Counted from the first letter of the stretch, positions 46,924 to 57,043 are shown. The stretch: DNA of 64,000 nt from Pseudarthrobacter raffinosi (GCF_023913735.1 NZ_JAMXBH010000011.1:62001-126000), one strand, 5' to 3'. Notes: generated from the sequence alone by a model not told the origin. Numbers and translations: made by a program.

Positions 46924-47739
46924 ATGAAACGGATCCTTGCCGCTTTTGGTGTCGCGGGTCTTGCGCTATTGGGTGCCACTGCGCCGGCCACCGCGTCGCC
47001 TTCTGAGGACGAGAAAAAGATCACCATTTGCCACGCCACCGGCTCGGAAAGCAATCCCTACGTGCCGGTGACCATCAGCCTCAACGCTCTCAACGCCCAC
47101 GTGGGCCACCAGCACGATGAGGACATCATTCCGGCCAACGACGGGAAAGTTCGTCCCGGAGGCCAGAACCTTGACAAGGCCAGCATCTGGAATGCAGGCT
47201 GCGCCGCACCAGGCGAGGGTAACGGCCGTGGCGATCACAAGATCAGCATCTGCCACGCCACCGGCTCGGACAAGAACCCGTACGTGTCGATTACGATCGC
47301 CCTGCAGGGGCTCAACGGCCACGCCAATGCCAACCACCAGCACTCTGAAGACATCATCCCGCCGAACAACGGCAGGGTGCTGCCTGCAGGCCTGAACTGG
47401 ACGGCTGAGGGGCAGGCAACCTATAACAACGGTTGCGTTCCCACAACGGTGCCGCCAGTAGTGCCGCCTGTTGTTCCTCCGGTGGTCCCGCCTGTTGTTC
47501 CTCCGGTGACGCCGGGCGAAACTCCCAGTGGGGCAGTTGTGGGTACGCCGACGGGTCAAGGTGCCGTAGCTGCCAACAACCCTGGCTTCAATGTCCAGAC
47601 TGCAATGGCAGGTTCGACTGACGTTTCCATCGCCCCCTGGGCCGCTGGCATCGTCGTGATGTTGCTCGCTGCAGCGGGAGTGGCTGCCCGCAGGACCCTG
47701 GCAGCCAGCGGTACCGTATCCCGGCCCCGGAAGGAATGA
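46924..47739 (+). CDS. Secreted two-repeat protein with C-terminal membrane anchor
   Basis: A 271-residue protein: signal peptide (about 1-25), two copies of a domain of about 60 residues starting ICHATGSxxNPYV and ending NGC (repeat 1 about 32-93, repeat 2 about 103-170), a (VVPP)n Pro/Val linker, and a C-terminal membrane segment followed by SRPRKE. Each repeat has Cys at both ends, a cluster of His (HxxHxHxEDIIPxN) and could bind metal. The end looks like a wall-sorting signal, but no LPxTG-type motif is clear; NNPGFNVQTAMAG before the helix is the only candidate. The next gene is a sortase. ATG 46924 has GGAGACGGAA upstream. Confidence 0.75.
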   Translation: MKRILAAFGVAGLALLGATAPATASPSEDEKKITICHATGSESNPYVPVTISLNALNAHVGHQHDEDIIPANDGKVRPGGQNLDKASIWNAGCAAPGEGNGRGDHKISICHATGSDKNPYVSITIALQGLNGHANANHQHSEDIIPPNNGRVLPAGLNWTAEGQATYNNGCVPTTVPPVVPPVVPPVVPPVVPPVTPGETPSGAVVGTPTGQGAVAANNPGFNVQTAMAGSTDVSIAPWAAGIVVMLLAAAGVAARRTLAASGTVSRPRKE

Positions 47740-47778
47740 CGCCGGCTACTGGCGCCCGCAGGGGCGCTGTTTGAATCA

Positions 47779-47818
47779 CCGGCAGGCGCCGTGGCCGCAA
47801 GGGCACGGCGCCTGCCGG
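47779..47818. terminator. Hairpin between surface protein and sortase genes
   Basis: A perfect 15-bp stem CCGGCAGGCGCCGTG with a 10-nt loop, 40 bp after the surface-protein stop and 37 bp before the sortase ATG. Confidence 0.7.
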
Positions 47819-47854
47819 CAAACCAGGCAAATCCGACTCACAAGCGGGGTAACC

Positions 47855-48535
47855 ATGGACAGCGATCGAAGGCTCTTCACCACCAAAAGCATCGTCTTTG
47901 TGGTGCTGTGCGGTGTGCTGGCCTACCTGGCGTTCGCGTTTCTGCCATTCCTGGCCGGGCCGGGACCGTCGCCGACCGTGACCGGGGTTGCTGTGCAGCC
48001 GACCACCCAGGCCCCAGCGCCGTCCACCCCCACGCCCTCCACGGACACCGGCGCCCCGGTCCCGGCGGGTCCGGCAGCGTCGCCGCCGCAGCGGCTGGTG
48101 TACCCGGCCGCAGACATCGATGTGGTGGTCCATCCGCTCGAACCCACGGGCGAGGACCAAGCCACCCAGACCATCGTGCCGCCCCCCACCATGGACGGCT
48201 ACTGGCTGTTGCCCTACGGCGTGCCCGGAGTGGGCTCGGTCAATACCACGTACATCGCCGGGCACAGCTGGACGGACCGGGATGCGCCGTTCAACCGGCT
48301 GAGTACACACGCGGCGGCTGGTGACAGGCTGACCGTGGCCACAGCCACGGGCGAAGTGGCCTACCTGGTGGACTCGGTGACTAACTACGTCAAGTCCGGC
48401 CTCAAAGACAGCCCCATCTGGCAGGTGGCACCCCACAGGCTGGTCCTGATTTCCTGCTATACGGGTGATGCCTGGGGCACCAACGTGGTGGTGGTGGCCT
48501 CACCGGAGGACCCACTCCTCCGTCTCAGTAAATGA
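47855..48535 (+). CDS. Sortase-family transpeptidase lacking the usual Arg
   Basis: A 226-residue protein: N-terminal membrane helix (SIVFVVLCGVLAYLAFAFLPF), a Pro/Thr-rich stretch and a sortase domain. The catalytic His is H137 (TYIAGHSW) and the Cys is C201 (LISCYTGDAWGTN). The Arg normally found 8-12 residues after the Cys is missing; the place reads W-G-T-N. The enzyme may be inactive, or another residue may do this job. Its neighbour is a secreted protein with a C-terminal anchor, the natural substrate candidate. The 3' end holds the leuB regulatory palindrome. Confidence 0.8.
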   Translation: MDSDRRLFTTKSIVFVVLCGVLAYLAFAFLPFLAGPGPSPTVTGVAVQPTTQAPAPSTPTPSTDTGAPVPAGPAASPPQRLVYPAADIDVVVHPLEPTGEDQATQTIVPPPTMDGYWLLPYGVPGVGSVNTTYIAGHSWTDRDAPFNRLSTHAAAGDRLTVATATGEVAYLVDSVTNYVKSGLKDSPIWQVAPHRLVLISCYTGDAWGTNVVVVASPEDPLLRLSK

Positions 48536-48538
48536 GAC
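48522..48538. promoter_or_regulatory. GTCTCA-N5-TGAGAC palindrome upstream of leuB
   Basis: GTCTCAGTAAATGAGAC lies 40 bp before the leuB ATG and overlaps the last codons of the sortase gene. TAAATA at 48563-48568 may be the -10 box, so the site would sit at or just upstream of the -35 position. See the matching sites at 33838 and 62382. Confidence 0.6.
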
Positions 48539-48578
48539 TGATTGTCCGGCATGCGGATGATCTAAATATTCTTGGAGC

Positions 48579-49631
48579 ATGAGTGCATCCACGATCAATC
48601 TCGCTGTCATTCCCGGTGACGGCATTGGCCCAGAGGTCATTGCCGAGGCACTGAAAGTCCTCGAAAAGGCTGTCGCCGCTGAAGGCGTTGTCCTCGAGCA
48701 GACCCACTACCAGCTCGGTGCCGAGCACTGGCTGGCCACCGGCGAGACCCTTCCGGATGATGTCCTTGCCGACCTGCGTACACGGGACGCGATCCTCTTC
48801 GGTGCTGTCGGTGCCGCCCCCGGCGACACCCGGATTCCGTCCGGCATCATCGAGCGGGAGATGCTGCTCAAGCTCCGCTTCAGCCTGGACCACTACGTCA
48901 ATCTGCGGCCGTCGCGGCTGTACGGAACAGTCGGGAGCCCGCTGGCCAATCCCGGCACCATCGATTTTATCGTCGTCCGTGAGGGAACCGAGGGTCCATA
49001 TGTGGGCAACGGCGGCTCGCTTCGCACCGGCACACCCCACGAGGTGGCCACCGAGGTCTCACTGAACACGGCATATGGCGTGGAGCGCGTTGTCCGCGAT
49101 GCCTTCCGCCGCGCCAGCGCCCGGGAACGCAAGCATGTGACCCTGGTGCACAAGCACAACGTCCTGGTCTACGCAGGCCACCTGTGGAAACGCACCGTCG
49201 AGGCGGTGGCCCAGGAATTCCCGGAGGTCACCCACGATTACCTGCATGTCGATGCGGCCACCATTTTTATGGTCACCGACCCCTCCCGCTTCGATGTCAT
49301 TGTCACGGACAACCTCTTCGGCGACATCCTGACCGACCTCGCAGCAGCCATCACCGGCGGCATCGGGCTGGCGTCGTCCGGCAACATCAACATGGACCGC
49401 ACCGCCCCGTCCATGTTTGAACCGGTCCACGGCTCGGCCCCGGATATCGCCGGACAGCAGAAGGCAGATCCCACCGCGGCCATCCTGTCGGCGGTGCTCC
49501 TGCTGGACCACCTCGGCTACACCGCCGCTGCCCGTAGGATCGAAGCTGCGGTGATCGCCGACGTCGAAACCCGCGACGGCGGCGCCCGCAGTACCAGCGC
49601 CGTCGGGGACGCCATCGCCGCAGCGCTCTAG
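48579..49631 (+). CDS. leuB: 3-Isopropylmalate dehydrogenase
   Basis: A 350-residue enzyme oxidising 3-isopropylmalate in leucine synthesis. [12 protein letters not shown] begins the protein; VREGTEGPY and [28 protein letters not shown] are the NAD and metal-binding blocks, with a conserved YG-type loop (LNTAYGVER). The start has GGAG only one base upstream, so translation is probably nearly leaderless (-10 box TAAATA 10 bases before). The palindrome at 48522 suggests NdgR control. Confidence 0.96.
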   Translation: MSASTINLAVIPGDGIGPEVIAEALKVLEKAVAAEGVVLEQTHYQLGAEHWLATGETLPDDVLADLRTRDAILFGAVGAAPGDTRIPSGIIEREMLLKLRFSLDHYVNLRPSRLYGTVGSPLANPGTIDFIVVREGTEGPYVGNGGSLRTGTPHEVATEVSLNTAYGVERVVRDAFRRASARERKHVTLVHKHNVLVYAGHLWKRTVEAVAQEFPEVTHDYLHVDAATIFMVTDPSRFDVIVTDNLFGDILTDLAAAITGGIGLASSGNINMDRTAPSMFEPVHGSAPDIAGQQKADPTAAILSAVLLLDHLGYTAAARRIEAAVIADVETRDGGARSTSAVGDAIAAAL

Positions 49632-49742
49632 GCCCGGCCGGAAGGTCCTGCCAACGGGCGTAAGCTTGTTTCGAATCACCAAATGCTGCCCTGCGGTTCA
49701 GTGTTGAACCACATTCAGAAGGCAGCCGATCGTGGAGGAACC

Positions 49743-50855
49743 ATGACTCAGACCGCCCATGGCGTCGAATTTAACCAGCAGCTCTCGGCAACCCCGAAGT
49801 CAGCTGAAGAGCGTGCAGCCATCCTGGCCAACCCGGGATTTGGCAATTACTTCACCGACCACACCGCCGTCGTCGACTACAGCGTGGACGAGCAAGGCGA
49901 GGGTGGCTGGCACAACGCCCGCGTTGAGGCCTACGGACCCATCTCCCTGGACCCGTCTGCCGCGGTGCTGCACTACGGCCAGGAGATCTTCGAAGGCCTG
50001 AAGGCATACCGCCACGCTGACGGCTCAATCTGGACCTTCCGTCCGGAGGCCAACGCGGCCCGCCTGAACAAGTCGGCCCGACGCCTGGCCCTTCCGGAAC
50101 TGCCCGAGGAATACTTCCTCGGCGCCATCCGGGAACTGGTGCAGGCGGACAAGGAATGGGTTCCCGGCGGTGACGGCGAGGCCCTGTACCTGCGCCCGTT
50201 CATGATCGCCACCGAGGCGTTCCTGGGTGTCCGGGCAGCGCGGGAGGTGTCCTTCCGAGTGATCGCATCGCCCGCCGGCAACTACTTCGGCGGCGAACTC
50301 AAGCCCGTTTCCATCTGGATCTCCCGCGAATACGCCCGCGCAGGCCGCGGCGGCACCGGTGCGGCCAAGTGCGGCGGCAACTACGCCGCCTCCCTGATCG
50401 CCCAGCAGGAAGCCGAAGCCAACGGCTGCAAGCAGGTGCTGTTCCTGGACCACTTCAACGATGACGCCGTGGAAGAGCTCGGCGGCATGAACGTTTTCTT
50501 CGTGATGAAGGACGGCTCACTGGCCACTCCCGCGCTCAGCGGGACCATCCTGGAAGGCGTGACCCGCTCCTCCGTGATGCAGGTTGCCAAGGACATGGGC
50601 CGTGAGGTGACGGAGCGCAAGATCACCCTTGATGAATGGCGCGACGGCGTGGCCTCCAGTGAGATCGCCGAGGTCTTCGCCTGCGGCACCGCAGCGGTGA
50701 TCACCCCGATCGGTGTCCTCAAGGACACCACCGAATTCATCGGCTCCGAGGACGCGAAGGCGGGGGAGACCACCATGGCCATCCGCGAACAGCTCCTCGG
50801 CATCCAGACCGGAACCGTGCCGGATACCCACGGCTGGCTGACCCGCCTGGCCTAA
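49743..50855 (+). CDS. ilvE: Branched-chain amino acid aminotransferase
   Basis: A 370-residue fold type IV PLP enzyme making the last step to Leu, Ile and Val. [15 protein letters not shown] and [15 protein letters not shown] (PLP Lys) are signature blocks. ATG 49743 follows GTGGAGGA, a strong ribosome site, while the frame upstream is not conserved. It is 112 bp from leuB on the same strand and may be cotranscribed. Confidence 0.96.
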   Translation: MTQTAHGVEFNQQLSATPKSAEERAAILANPGFGNYFTDHTAVVDYSVDEQGEGGWHNARVEAYGPISLDPSAAVLHYGQEIFEGLKAYRHADGSIWTFRPEANAARLNKSARRLALPELPEEYFLGAIRELVQADKEWVPGGDGEALYLRPFMIATEAFLGVRAAREVSFRVIASPAGNYFGGELKPVSIWISREYARAGRGGTGAAKCGGNYAASLIAQQEAEANGCKQVLFLDHFNDDAVEELGGMNVFFVMKDGSLATPALSGTILEGVTRSSVMQVAKDMGREVTERKITLDEWRDGVASSEIAEVFACGTAAVITPIGVLKDTTEFIGSEDAKAGETTMAIREQLLGIQTGTVPDTHGWLTRLA

Positions 50856-50895
50856 GCACCACCTTCGCGCCCCGCGTTGCTGATTCCAGGCACCC

Positions 50896-51498
50896 TCAGC
50901 GGCGGGCGGCCTTCCGGGCAGCGTTCTTCAGGGCCTTGCGCGAGACCGGCTTCAGGGCTTTGCGTGCCGCTTCGTCGGCCAGGGCGCGGTTGCGGCGGGC
51001 ATCGATGACGTCGTTCCAGAGTGCGGTGGCGAAGGCGCCGCCGTCCTGGGCGTAAACGTCGTAGGGGTAGTCAGCAAAGATGGACGGTATGGTGCCGCCG
51101 GCGGGCAGGTCCTTCCCTGTTACCTCGGCTACGGCGTCGGCAATAGCCCAGGTCCGGGTCAGGTGCCTGGTCAGGTTGTCCTGGACAAAGATATTCGCAT
51201 CACTTGCTGCGGCTGCGCGCTTCAGGAGTGACTCCAACTCTCCGGCTACGGAACGGGACGCCACTTTTTCCACCAGCTGTGAACCCGACTTGAGGTCCTC
51301 GGCGAAAGCATCGACTTCCTCGCGCCAATCGGTGGTCTCACGGAACTTCCGCCACGTGGGAAACCAGACAATGGCGCCGGTCGCGTGGTTATGGATGTGC
51401 TGCAGGCCGCTGTTCTTCTCCGTCAGCGCGTGGTCGTGCCCCACGGCGTCGGCGCCGGACAACAGTTCAGACAACGAAATGGTGGGTGAAGTGCTCAT
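50896..51498 (-). CDS. Hypothetical protein with Lys/Ala/Arg-rich tail
   Basis: A 200-residue soluble protein I do not recognise. It is alpha-helical in look, with a conserved-type core (LQHIHNHATGAIVWFPTWRKFRETTDWREEV) and ends in a basic tail of repeated KALK/KAAR units (RKALKPVSRKALKNAARKAARR) that could bind nucleic acid or membranes. ATG 51498 was chosen; the longer upstream frame crosses the divergent MBL gene. It converges on ilvE. Confidence 0.7.
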   Translation of the reverse strand: MSTSPTISLSELLSGADAVGHDHALTEKNSGLQHIHNHATGAIVWFPTWRKFRETTDWREEVDAFAEDLKSGSQLVEKVASRSVAGELESLLKRAAAASDANIFVQDNLTRHLTRTWAIADAVAEVTGKDLPAGGTIPSIFADYPYDVYAQDGGAFATALWNDVIDARRNRALADEAARKALKPVSRKALKNAARKAARR

Positions 51499-51597
51499 GG
51501 TGGTGCCTGGCTGCTCTCTCTGGGCGGTGGGTACACCAGCCATAACCCGCCCCGGGGGTGCGGCTATTCCGTGCCGTCCTGATGCGAAGATGGTGCA

Positions 51598-52395
51598 GTG
51601 ACCTCCACCTCGAGCGGCACTCCTCTCGCTGCCAGCCCACTGACGGCTTTCTTCCTGGCACCCAACCCCGGGCCCATGAGCCTGGACGGCACCAATTCGT
51701 ACGTCATCTCCGCCCCCGGCGCCAGTACATCCGTGGTGGTGGATCCGGGTCCGGCGGACGAGGGCCACCTTCGCCGCCTCGCAGATGTGGGCCCAGTGGA
51801 ACTCATTCTCGTGACGCATCGGCACGCCGACCACACGGCAGGCTCCCAGCGGCTCCATGAGCTCACCGGCGCCCCGGTCCGCGCCGCCGATCCCCGGCAC
51901 TGCCACGGCGGCGGCGAGCCACTGCAGGACGGCGAAACCATCCAGGCGGCGGGAGTGGCGGTCCAGGTCCTGGCCACGCCGGGCCACACCTCCGACTCCC
52001 TCTGCTTCCACCTTCCGGACGACGGCCAGCACGGTTCCGTGCTGACCGGCGACACCATCCTGGGCCGCGGCACCACAATGCTGGACTACCCGGACGGCAG
52101 GCTGGGGGATTACCTCCGGTCCCTGGACCGGCTCGAAGCCCTTGGCCCGGCCACCGTCCTGCCGGCCCACGGGCCCGTACTTCCCTCCCTTGCAGCCGTC
52201 ACCCACGCCTACCGCGAGCACCGGCACGAAAGGCTGGCGCAGATCCGCGCAGCGCTGGTCCTGCTTGGCGGGGACGCCGCGGTGGCGGCCGTGGCAGACG
52301 CCGTGTACGCCGACGTCGAACCTTCCGTCCGGCGGGCAGCCGAAATGTCGGTTGCCGCGCAGCTTGACTACCTCCGTGGGATGCCCGGCGCCTGA
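51598..52395 (+). CDS. Metallo-beta-lactamase-fold hydrolase (LACTB2-like)
   Basis: A 265-residue MBL-fold enzyme with the metal motif THRHADHTAG, the second ligand block TPGHTSDS, LTGDTILG and a late PAHGP His. Related proteins hydrolyse RNA or thioesters, or are glyoxalase II-like. The start is GTG 51598 with no strong ribosome site. It is divergent from the hypothetical gene at 50896, leaving about 100 bp for two promoters. Confidence 0.88.
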   Translation: MTSTSSGTPLAASPLTAFFLAPNPGPMSLDGTNSYVISAPGASTSVVVDPGPADEGHLRRLADVGPVELILVTHRHADHTAGSQRLHELTGAPVRAADPRHCHGGGEPLQDGETIQAAGVAVQVLATPGHTSDSLCFHLPDDGQHGSVLTGDTILGRGTTMLDYPDGRLGDYLRSLDRLEALGPATVLPAHGPVLPSLAAVTHAYREHRHERLAQIRAALVLLGGDAAVAAVADAVYADVEPSVRRAAEMSVAAQLDYLRGMPGA

Positions 52396-52450
52396 CAGTA
52401 AGACGTGACGCAAGGGCAGGGCGGCCGCTCATGACGGTAGGCTAGCAACC

Positions 52451-53227
52451 ATGCGTATTGCCAGGTTTGTAGTCGATTCTGATCCCCTCTACGGCGTTGT
52501 TGAAGGCGAGCCCGGCAGTGAGGAAATCACTGTCATCAACGGCGATCCCTTCTTCAATGGGGTGGAGCGCACCCATGTCAAGCACAAGCTCGAAGACGTC
52601 CGGCTCCTGGCGCCGATCATTCCCCGCAGCAAGGTGATCGGCGTGGGCCGCAACTTCGCCGAGCACGCCGCCGAGCTGGGCAACGAAGTCCCGCAGCAGC
52701 CGCTGCTGTTCCTGAAGCCGAACACCTCGGTCATCGGCCCGGGCGACCCTATTGTGCTGCCGGAATTCTCTGACGAAGTCTCTTTCGAAGCCGAGCTGTG
52801 TGTAGTCATCGGCCGGATCTGCAAGGACGTCCCGGAAGGCCGCGTGGACGACGTCATCTTCGGCTACACCTGCGGCAACGACCTCACCGCCCGCGATGTC
52901 CAGAAAACGGACCTGCAGTGGGCCCGTGCCAAGGGCTTCGACACGTCGGCACCGCTTGGACCCTGGATCGAGACCGAGCTGGACACCGAAGACCTGGCCA
53001 TCAAGGGCTGGCTCAACGGCGAACTGCGCCAGGACGGCAGCACCAGCCAGATGATCCGCGGCGTCCGGGAAATCGTCTCAATCGTGTCCCACGCCTTCAC
53101 CCTGCTTCCGGGCGACGTCATCATGACCGGCACCCCGGCGGGCGTTGACCTCGTCACCGCGGGGGACCGCTTTGACGTGGAGATCGAGGGCATCGGACGA
53201 CTGTCCAACCCGGTGGTCCGCCGCTGA
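52451..53227 (+). CDS. Fumarylacetoacetate hydrolase family protein
   Basis: A 258-residue FAH-superfamily enzyme: [43 protein letters not shown] and [11 protein letters not shown] are the standard blocks, with metal-binding Glu residues intact. It lies directly before gltX (20 bp gap), an arrangement often seen in Arthrobacter and relatives, though no metabolic link is known. Possible activities include acylpyruvase and oxaloacetate decarboxylase. Confidence 0.92.
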   Translation: MRIARFVVDSDPLYGVVEGEPGSEEITVINGDPFFNGVERTHVKHKLEDVRLLAPIIPRSKVIGVGRNFAEHAAELGNEVPQQPLLFLKPNTSVIGPGDPIVLPEFSDEVSFEAELCVVIGRICKDVPEGRVDDVIFGYTCGNDLTARDVQKTDLQWARAKGFDTSAPLGPWIETELDTEDLAIKGWLNGELRQDGSTSQMIRGVREIVSIVSHAFTLLPGDVIMTGTPAGVDLVTAGDRFDVEIEGIGRLSNPVVRR

Positions 53228-53247
53228 CGGGTAAAGTTGGAACCACT

Positions 53248-54762
53248 ATGACTACTGCCTCCGCGCTGAACCCTGCCGCCATCCCGTCCGTCACCGCCGA
53301 CACCCCCGTCCGGGTGCGGTTCTGCCCGTCACCCACGGGCACGCCGCACGTTGGCCTGATCCGCACGGCGCTGTTTAACTGGGCCTATGCCAGGCACACC
53401 AAAGGCACCCTGGTCTTCCGCATCGAGGACACGGACTCGGCGCGGGACAGCGAAGAAAGCTACCACCAGCTGCTGGACGCGCTGAAGTGGTTGGGCATCA
53501 CCTGGGACGAGGGTGTCGAAGTGGGCGGCCCGCACGAGCCGTACCGGCAGTCCCAGCGCAGCGACATCTATCAGGATGTCATCGCACGGCTGAAGGCCGG
53601 CGGCCACATTTACGAGTCCTACTCCACGCCCGCTGAAATCGAAGCCCGCCACCGTGCGGCCTCCCGGGACCCCAAGCTGGGTTATGACGGATTTGACCGG
53701 CACATCACCGAGGAACAACTGGCCCAGTACAAGGCCGAAGGCCGCCAGGCCGTGCTGCGCCTGCGGATGCCGGACGAGGACCTCACGTTCAAGGACCTTG
53801 TCCGTGGCGAGATCACGTTCAAGGCCGGCTCGGTGCCGGACTTCGCGGTGGTCCGTGCCAACGGCGCGCCGTTGTACACGCTGGTGAACCCCGTGGACGA
53901 TGCCCTGATGGGAATCACGCACGTGCTTCGCGGCGAGGACCTGCTCAGCTCCACGCCCCGCCAGATCGCCCTGTACCGTGCCCTCTACGCCATCGGTGTG
54001 GCTGAGTACATGCCGGAGTTCGGCCACCTTCCCTACGTTATGGGCCAGGGCAACAAGAAGCTTTCCAAGCGCGACCCCGAATCCAGCCTGTTCCTGCACC
54101 GCGAACGCGGCTTCATCCCCGAGGGCCTGCTGAACTACCTGTCGCTGCTGGGCTGGTCGCTGAGCGCCGACGAGGACATCTTCACCGTCAAGCAGCTGGT
54201 GGAGCACTTCGACATCCACGATGTGCTGGCCAACCCGGCACGTTTTGACCTGAAAAAGGCAGAGGCCATCAACGGCACGCACGTCCGGCTGCTTGAGGCG
54301 GCCGATTTCCGTGCGCGCCTGGTGCCGTACCTCAGGGCCGCGGACCTGGTCGGAGAGATCCTCACGGACCGGGAGGAAGAGATCCTCACCGAGGCCGCCC
54401 CCCTCGTCCAGGAGCGGATCACCCTGCTGGGGGAGGCCCCGGAAATGCTCGCCTTCCTGTTCAAGGCCGACGACGCGATCGACGTCGCAGACGACGCCCG
54501 TAAGGGCCTGCCCGCCAACCTGACCGAAGTCCTCGACGCCGCCCTCGCCGCCCTTGAGCCTATTCAGGACTGGAACCCGGAGGAGATCCAGACGGCCCTG
54601 AAGCAGGCACTCGTGGAGGACCTCGGCCTGAAGCCGCGGCTGGCCTTCGGTCCTGTCCGCACGGCCATCTCCGGGCGCCGGATCTCGCCGCCGCTCTTCG
54701 AATCCATGGTGATCCTGGGCAAGGACTCGTCCCTGAGCCGGCTCCGCACCTTCCGCGGCTGA
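53248..54762 (+). CDS. gltX: Glutamyl-tRNA synthetase
   Basis: A 504-residue class I synthetase. HIGH is seen as [23 protein letters not shown] as [12 protein letters not shown]. No zinc-binding Cys cluster is visible in the catalytic domain. The stop overlaps the next gene (TGATG). The genes for tRNA-Gln and tRNA-Glu lie 2.5 kb downstream; this nondiscriminating-type enzyme would charge both if GatCAB is used, which is usual in actinobacteria. Confidence 0.96.
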   Translation: MTTASALNPAAIPSVTADTPVRVRFCPSPTGTPHVGLIRTALFNWAYARHTKGTLVFRIEDTDSARDSEESYHQLLDALKWLGITWDEGVEVGGPHEPYRQSQRSDIYQDVIARLKAGGHIYESYSTPAEIEARHRAASRDPKLGYDGFDRHITEEQLAQYKAEGRQAVLRLRMPDEDLTFKDLVRGEITFKAGSVPDFAVVRANGAPLYTLVNPVDDALMGITHVLRGEDLLSSTPRQIALYRALYAIGVAEYMPEFGHLPYVMGQGNKKLSKRDPESSLFLHRERGFIPEGLLNYLSLLGWSLSADEDIFTVKQLVEHFDIHDVLANPARFDLKKAEAINGTHVRLLEAADFRARLVPYLRAADLVGEILTDREEEILTEAAPLVQERITLLGEAPEMLAFLFKADDAIDVADDARKGLPANLTEVLDAALAALEPIQDWNPEEIQTALKQALVEDLGLKPRLAFGPVRTAISGRRISPPLFESMVILGKDSSLSRLRTFRG

Positions 54763-55499
54763 TGTCTACCACCGGCACCACGGCTGACGGAGTCCTGAGC
54801 ACACGCTTCGGGTCCATCCGGGGCGTCCTCTTCGACATCGACGACACCCTGGTGGACCTCGAATACGCCATGACCACCGCCCTGCGTGAGGTCAGCGAGC
54901 ACCTCCTGCCCGGTCTGGACCAGACCGGGTGGGAGCGTTTCGGCAGGATCTTCACGCACGAGACCACGCACTACTACGACCGGTACCTGGCGGGGGAGCT
55001 GACCTTCAACGACCAGCGCCTCCTGCGGGGACGCGCCGCCCTGGGGCACTTCGGAGTGGATCTTGCCGACGGCGAAGAAGCGCACGGGTGGCTCTCGGCC
55101 TACGGCCGGCTGCAGCCCACGTATGTACGTGCCTTTGAGGACGTGCTGCCGCTCCTGGACCTGCTGGACGCTGCCGGCGTCCCCTACGGTGCCGTCAGTA
55201 ACAACGTGCACGACTACCAGCGGGCCAAGCTCGACGGCGCCGGACTGGAACGCGTCCGCCGCCTGGTTGGTACGGACACGGTAGGCGTTGCCAAGCCCGA
55301 GCCGGCCATCTACCTCGAAGGAGTCCGCCTGCTGGGGACTGCACCGGAGGAGACGCTCTACGTTGGGGACAACAGAATGCTGGACGCAGACGGTTCGACG
55401 GCGGCGGGCCTGATAGGCGTCTGGCTCAACAGGGTGGGGGAGCCTGCGCCGGATTTCACCGGTCACAAGATCACCTCGCTGTCACAGCTGCTGGGCTGA
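54762..55499 (+). CDS. HAD-family hydrolase
   Basis: A 245-residue haloacid dehalogenase-superfamily phosphatase. Motif I is FDIDDTLVD, motif II is the Ser/Thr in AVSNNVHDY, motif III and IV are in VAKPEPAIYL and YVGDNRMLDADG. A helical cap follows motif I. It is coupled to gltX by TGATG. The substrate is unknown. Confidence 0.92.
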   Translation: MSTTGTTADGVLSTRFGSIRGVLFDIDDTLVDLEYAMTTALREVSEHLLPGLDQTGWERFGRIFTHETTHYYDRYLAGELTFNDQRLLRGRAALGHFGVDLADGEEAHGWLSAYGRLQPTYVRAFEDVLPLLDLLDAAGVPYGAVSNNVHDYQRAKLDGAGLERVRRLVGTDTVGVAKPEPAIYLEGVRLLGTAPEETLYVGDNRMLDADGSTAAGLIGVWLNRVGEPAPDFTGHKITSLSQLLG

Positions 55500-55507
55500 C
55501 CGGCCGC

Positions 55508-55855
55508 TTACTCCGCAGACTGCAGCCTTCGCCTGTTCCACAGCACCATGTAGATGCTCACGGATCCGAGCACCAGCACAGCAACCATGCCGAGAGCAAC
55601 GGCGGTATCCGACTTCCCCACCATACTGGTGGGCGAGATGGCCGCTGCGCTGGAGTACAGGGTGTCCGTGCCAGCCGCAATCCGGGCATTGCCATCAGCA
55701 AGTTTCTGGACACCGGTGGCCAGCTCTGTCGATCCCGAGGCCAGCTTGGTGTTGCCTGTGGCCAGCTCCGAAGCGCCCGCAGCCAGTGCCTGGGAGCCGT
55801 GGAGCAGGCCAGGGTTTGACGGATCGGCCGGATCGCCCTTGATCCCGGCATTCAA
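55508..55855 (-). CDS. Repeat membrane protein, C-terminal fragment after frameshift
   Basis: A 115-residue continuation of the gene at 55852-56922. It keeps the GASELATGNTKLASG-type repeat and then ends in a membrane helix (ALGMVAVLVLGSVSIYMVL) and a basic tail. Its TTG start overlaps the upstream TGA (TTGA). Adding one G at about 55855 would join LADGTVR to LNAGIKG in frame and rebuild a single protein of about 470 residues. No ribosome site supports separate translation. Confidence 0.6.
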   Translation of the reverse strand: MNAGIKGDPADPSNPGLLHGSQALAAGASELATGNTKLASGSTELATGVQKLADGNARIAAGTDTLYSSAAAISPTSMVGKSDTAVALGMVAVLVLGSVSIYMVLWNRRRLQSAE

Positions 55856-56922
55856 CGCACCGTGCCGTCCGCCAGCCGTGAGCTGCCCTCCGTAGTCTTG
55901 GCGACGGCTTTGATCAGGCCCGGGCGGTCGGCATTGCCAGGCACGCCGTCCATACCAGTGCGGATCTGGGACGTTCCGGCGGCCAGCAGTTCGGTACCCA
56001 GCACAACGCCGAGGTTGTTGGGATCGCGGCTGTTGAGCTTTCCACCCAGCGTGGCGAAGCCGGCGGTGAGACGCCCTGTTCCCGTGTGCAACTGTGCCGC
56101 TCCTTCATTGAGCTTCCCGGCACCAGCCTGCAGTTGCTGCGCCCCGGCGTCGAGCTTGTGGGCTCCAGCGGTGATCTTGGTGATCTTGTCCTTGACAACG
56201 GACAGTGGAACCAGCCCCTGAAGCGGGTCCGACGCTGCCGCTTCCAGCAGCTCAAGGGCCTGTGCCAAGGCCGCCGTGCCAGTGCCCGCCTCGGGGGAGT
56301 TGTTCGCTCCCCGGTAGCCTTTCAGCTGGGCCGTTCCGGCGGCCAGCTCGCCGGTTCCGGAGGCCAGACGGCCCGCACCTGCATTCAGCGCAGTCGCGCC
56401 GTCGGCCAGGTTGTTCTCGGCGTTTCCGGCGGCCGAAGGCGTCAGTGCCGCGGCGAGCTGGGTGGCTCCGGCGGCGAGCTTTCGGGCGCCATCGTCCACT
56501 TTGTACACGCCGGGCGCGAACTTGTTGTTGACGTCAGTTTCGATCTTGACAGCGCCAGCGGCGAGTTGGTCTGCACCGGACTGCAGTTTTTCAGCGCCCG
56601 GGGCCAGCTTCTCGCTGACACCCAGGGAGACTTTGTCGGCGCCGGAGGAGAGCTTGCCGGCACCGGTGTCTGCCAGGCCCGCGCCGGCCGCCAGCTGACC
56701 GGCGCCGTCCTTGAGCTGCTCAGCGCCGGCCGAGGCCTGGCCCGCACCGGCCGAGGCCTGGCCCGCACCGTCCATCAGCTTGGCCGATCCGTCGGTGATC
56801 CTGCCGGTGACCAGGGTGTAAAATCCAAGCAAAGCAATCAGCATCAGGGCCAGGACGGCGATGGCTAGCTGCTGTGCCCGGGTTCGGGTCTTGGTGGGCG
56901 CGGCGGCACGACTTTGTGTCAC
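55852..56922 (-). CDS. Repeat membrane protein (YhgE/Pip-like), N-terminal part
   Basis: A 356-residue protein with an N-terminal membrane helix (LAIAVLALMLIALLGFYTLVTG) and many 7-residue units of the form GAxxLxxG, typical of YhgE/Pip-like proteins and phage-infection-protein homologues. It ends at TGA just where the frame of 55508-55855 begins, so the gene is probably frameshifted. The start is GTG 56922 with GAGAGGA seven bases upstream. A 28-bp palindrome at 57044-57071 lies upstream. Function unknown; the proteins are thought to be envelope structural or export-related. Confidence 0.75.
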   Translation of the reverse strand: MTQSRAAAPTKTRTRAQQLAIAVLALMLIALLGFYTLVTGRITDGSAKLMDGAGQASAGAGQASAGAEQLKDGAGQLAAGAGLADTGAGKLSSGADKVSLGVSEKLAPGAEKLQSGADQLAAGAVKIETDVNNKFAPGVYKVDDGARKLAAGATQLAAALTPSAAGNAENNLADGATALNAGAGRLASGTGELAAGTAQLKGYRGANNSPEAGTGTAALAQALELLEAAASDPLQGLVPLSVVKDKITKITAGAHKLDAGAQQLQAGAGKLNEGAAQLHTGTGRLTAGFATLGGKLNSRDPNNLGVVLGTELLAAGTSQIRTGMDGVPGNADRPGLIKAVAKTTEGSSRLADGTVR

Positions 56923-57043
56923 GGTGGGTCCTCTCGACGGTTTGCCGGCAGTGTGAAATCCGCCGGCCACCCACCTGGACCAGGGGCGGCAGTCCGGACG
57001 AAAATCTAAATTCCGAAGTGCCTGCAGCAAAGGCAGAGGGTGG

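Noticed and set aside
47450..47520. Short tandem DNA repeats as a possible CRISPR or VNTR locus
   Set aside because: They encode the (VVPP)n linker of the surface protein; there are no spacers.
55845..55860. Programmed frameshift in the repeat membrane protein
   Set aside because: No slippery heptamer or downstream pseudoknot is evident; a one-base deletion is simpler.
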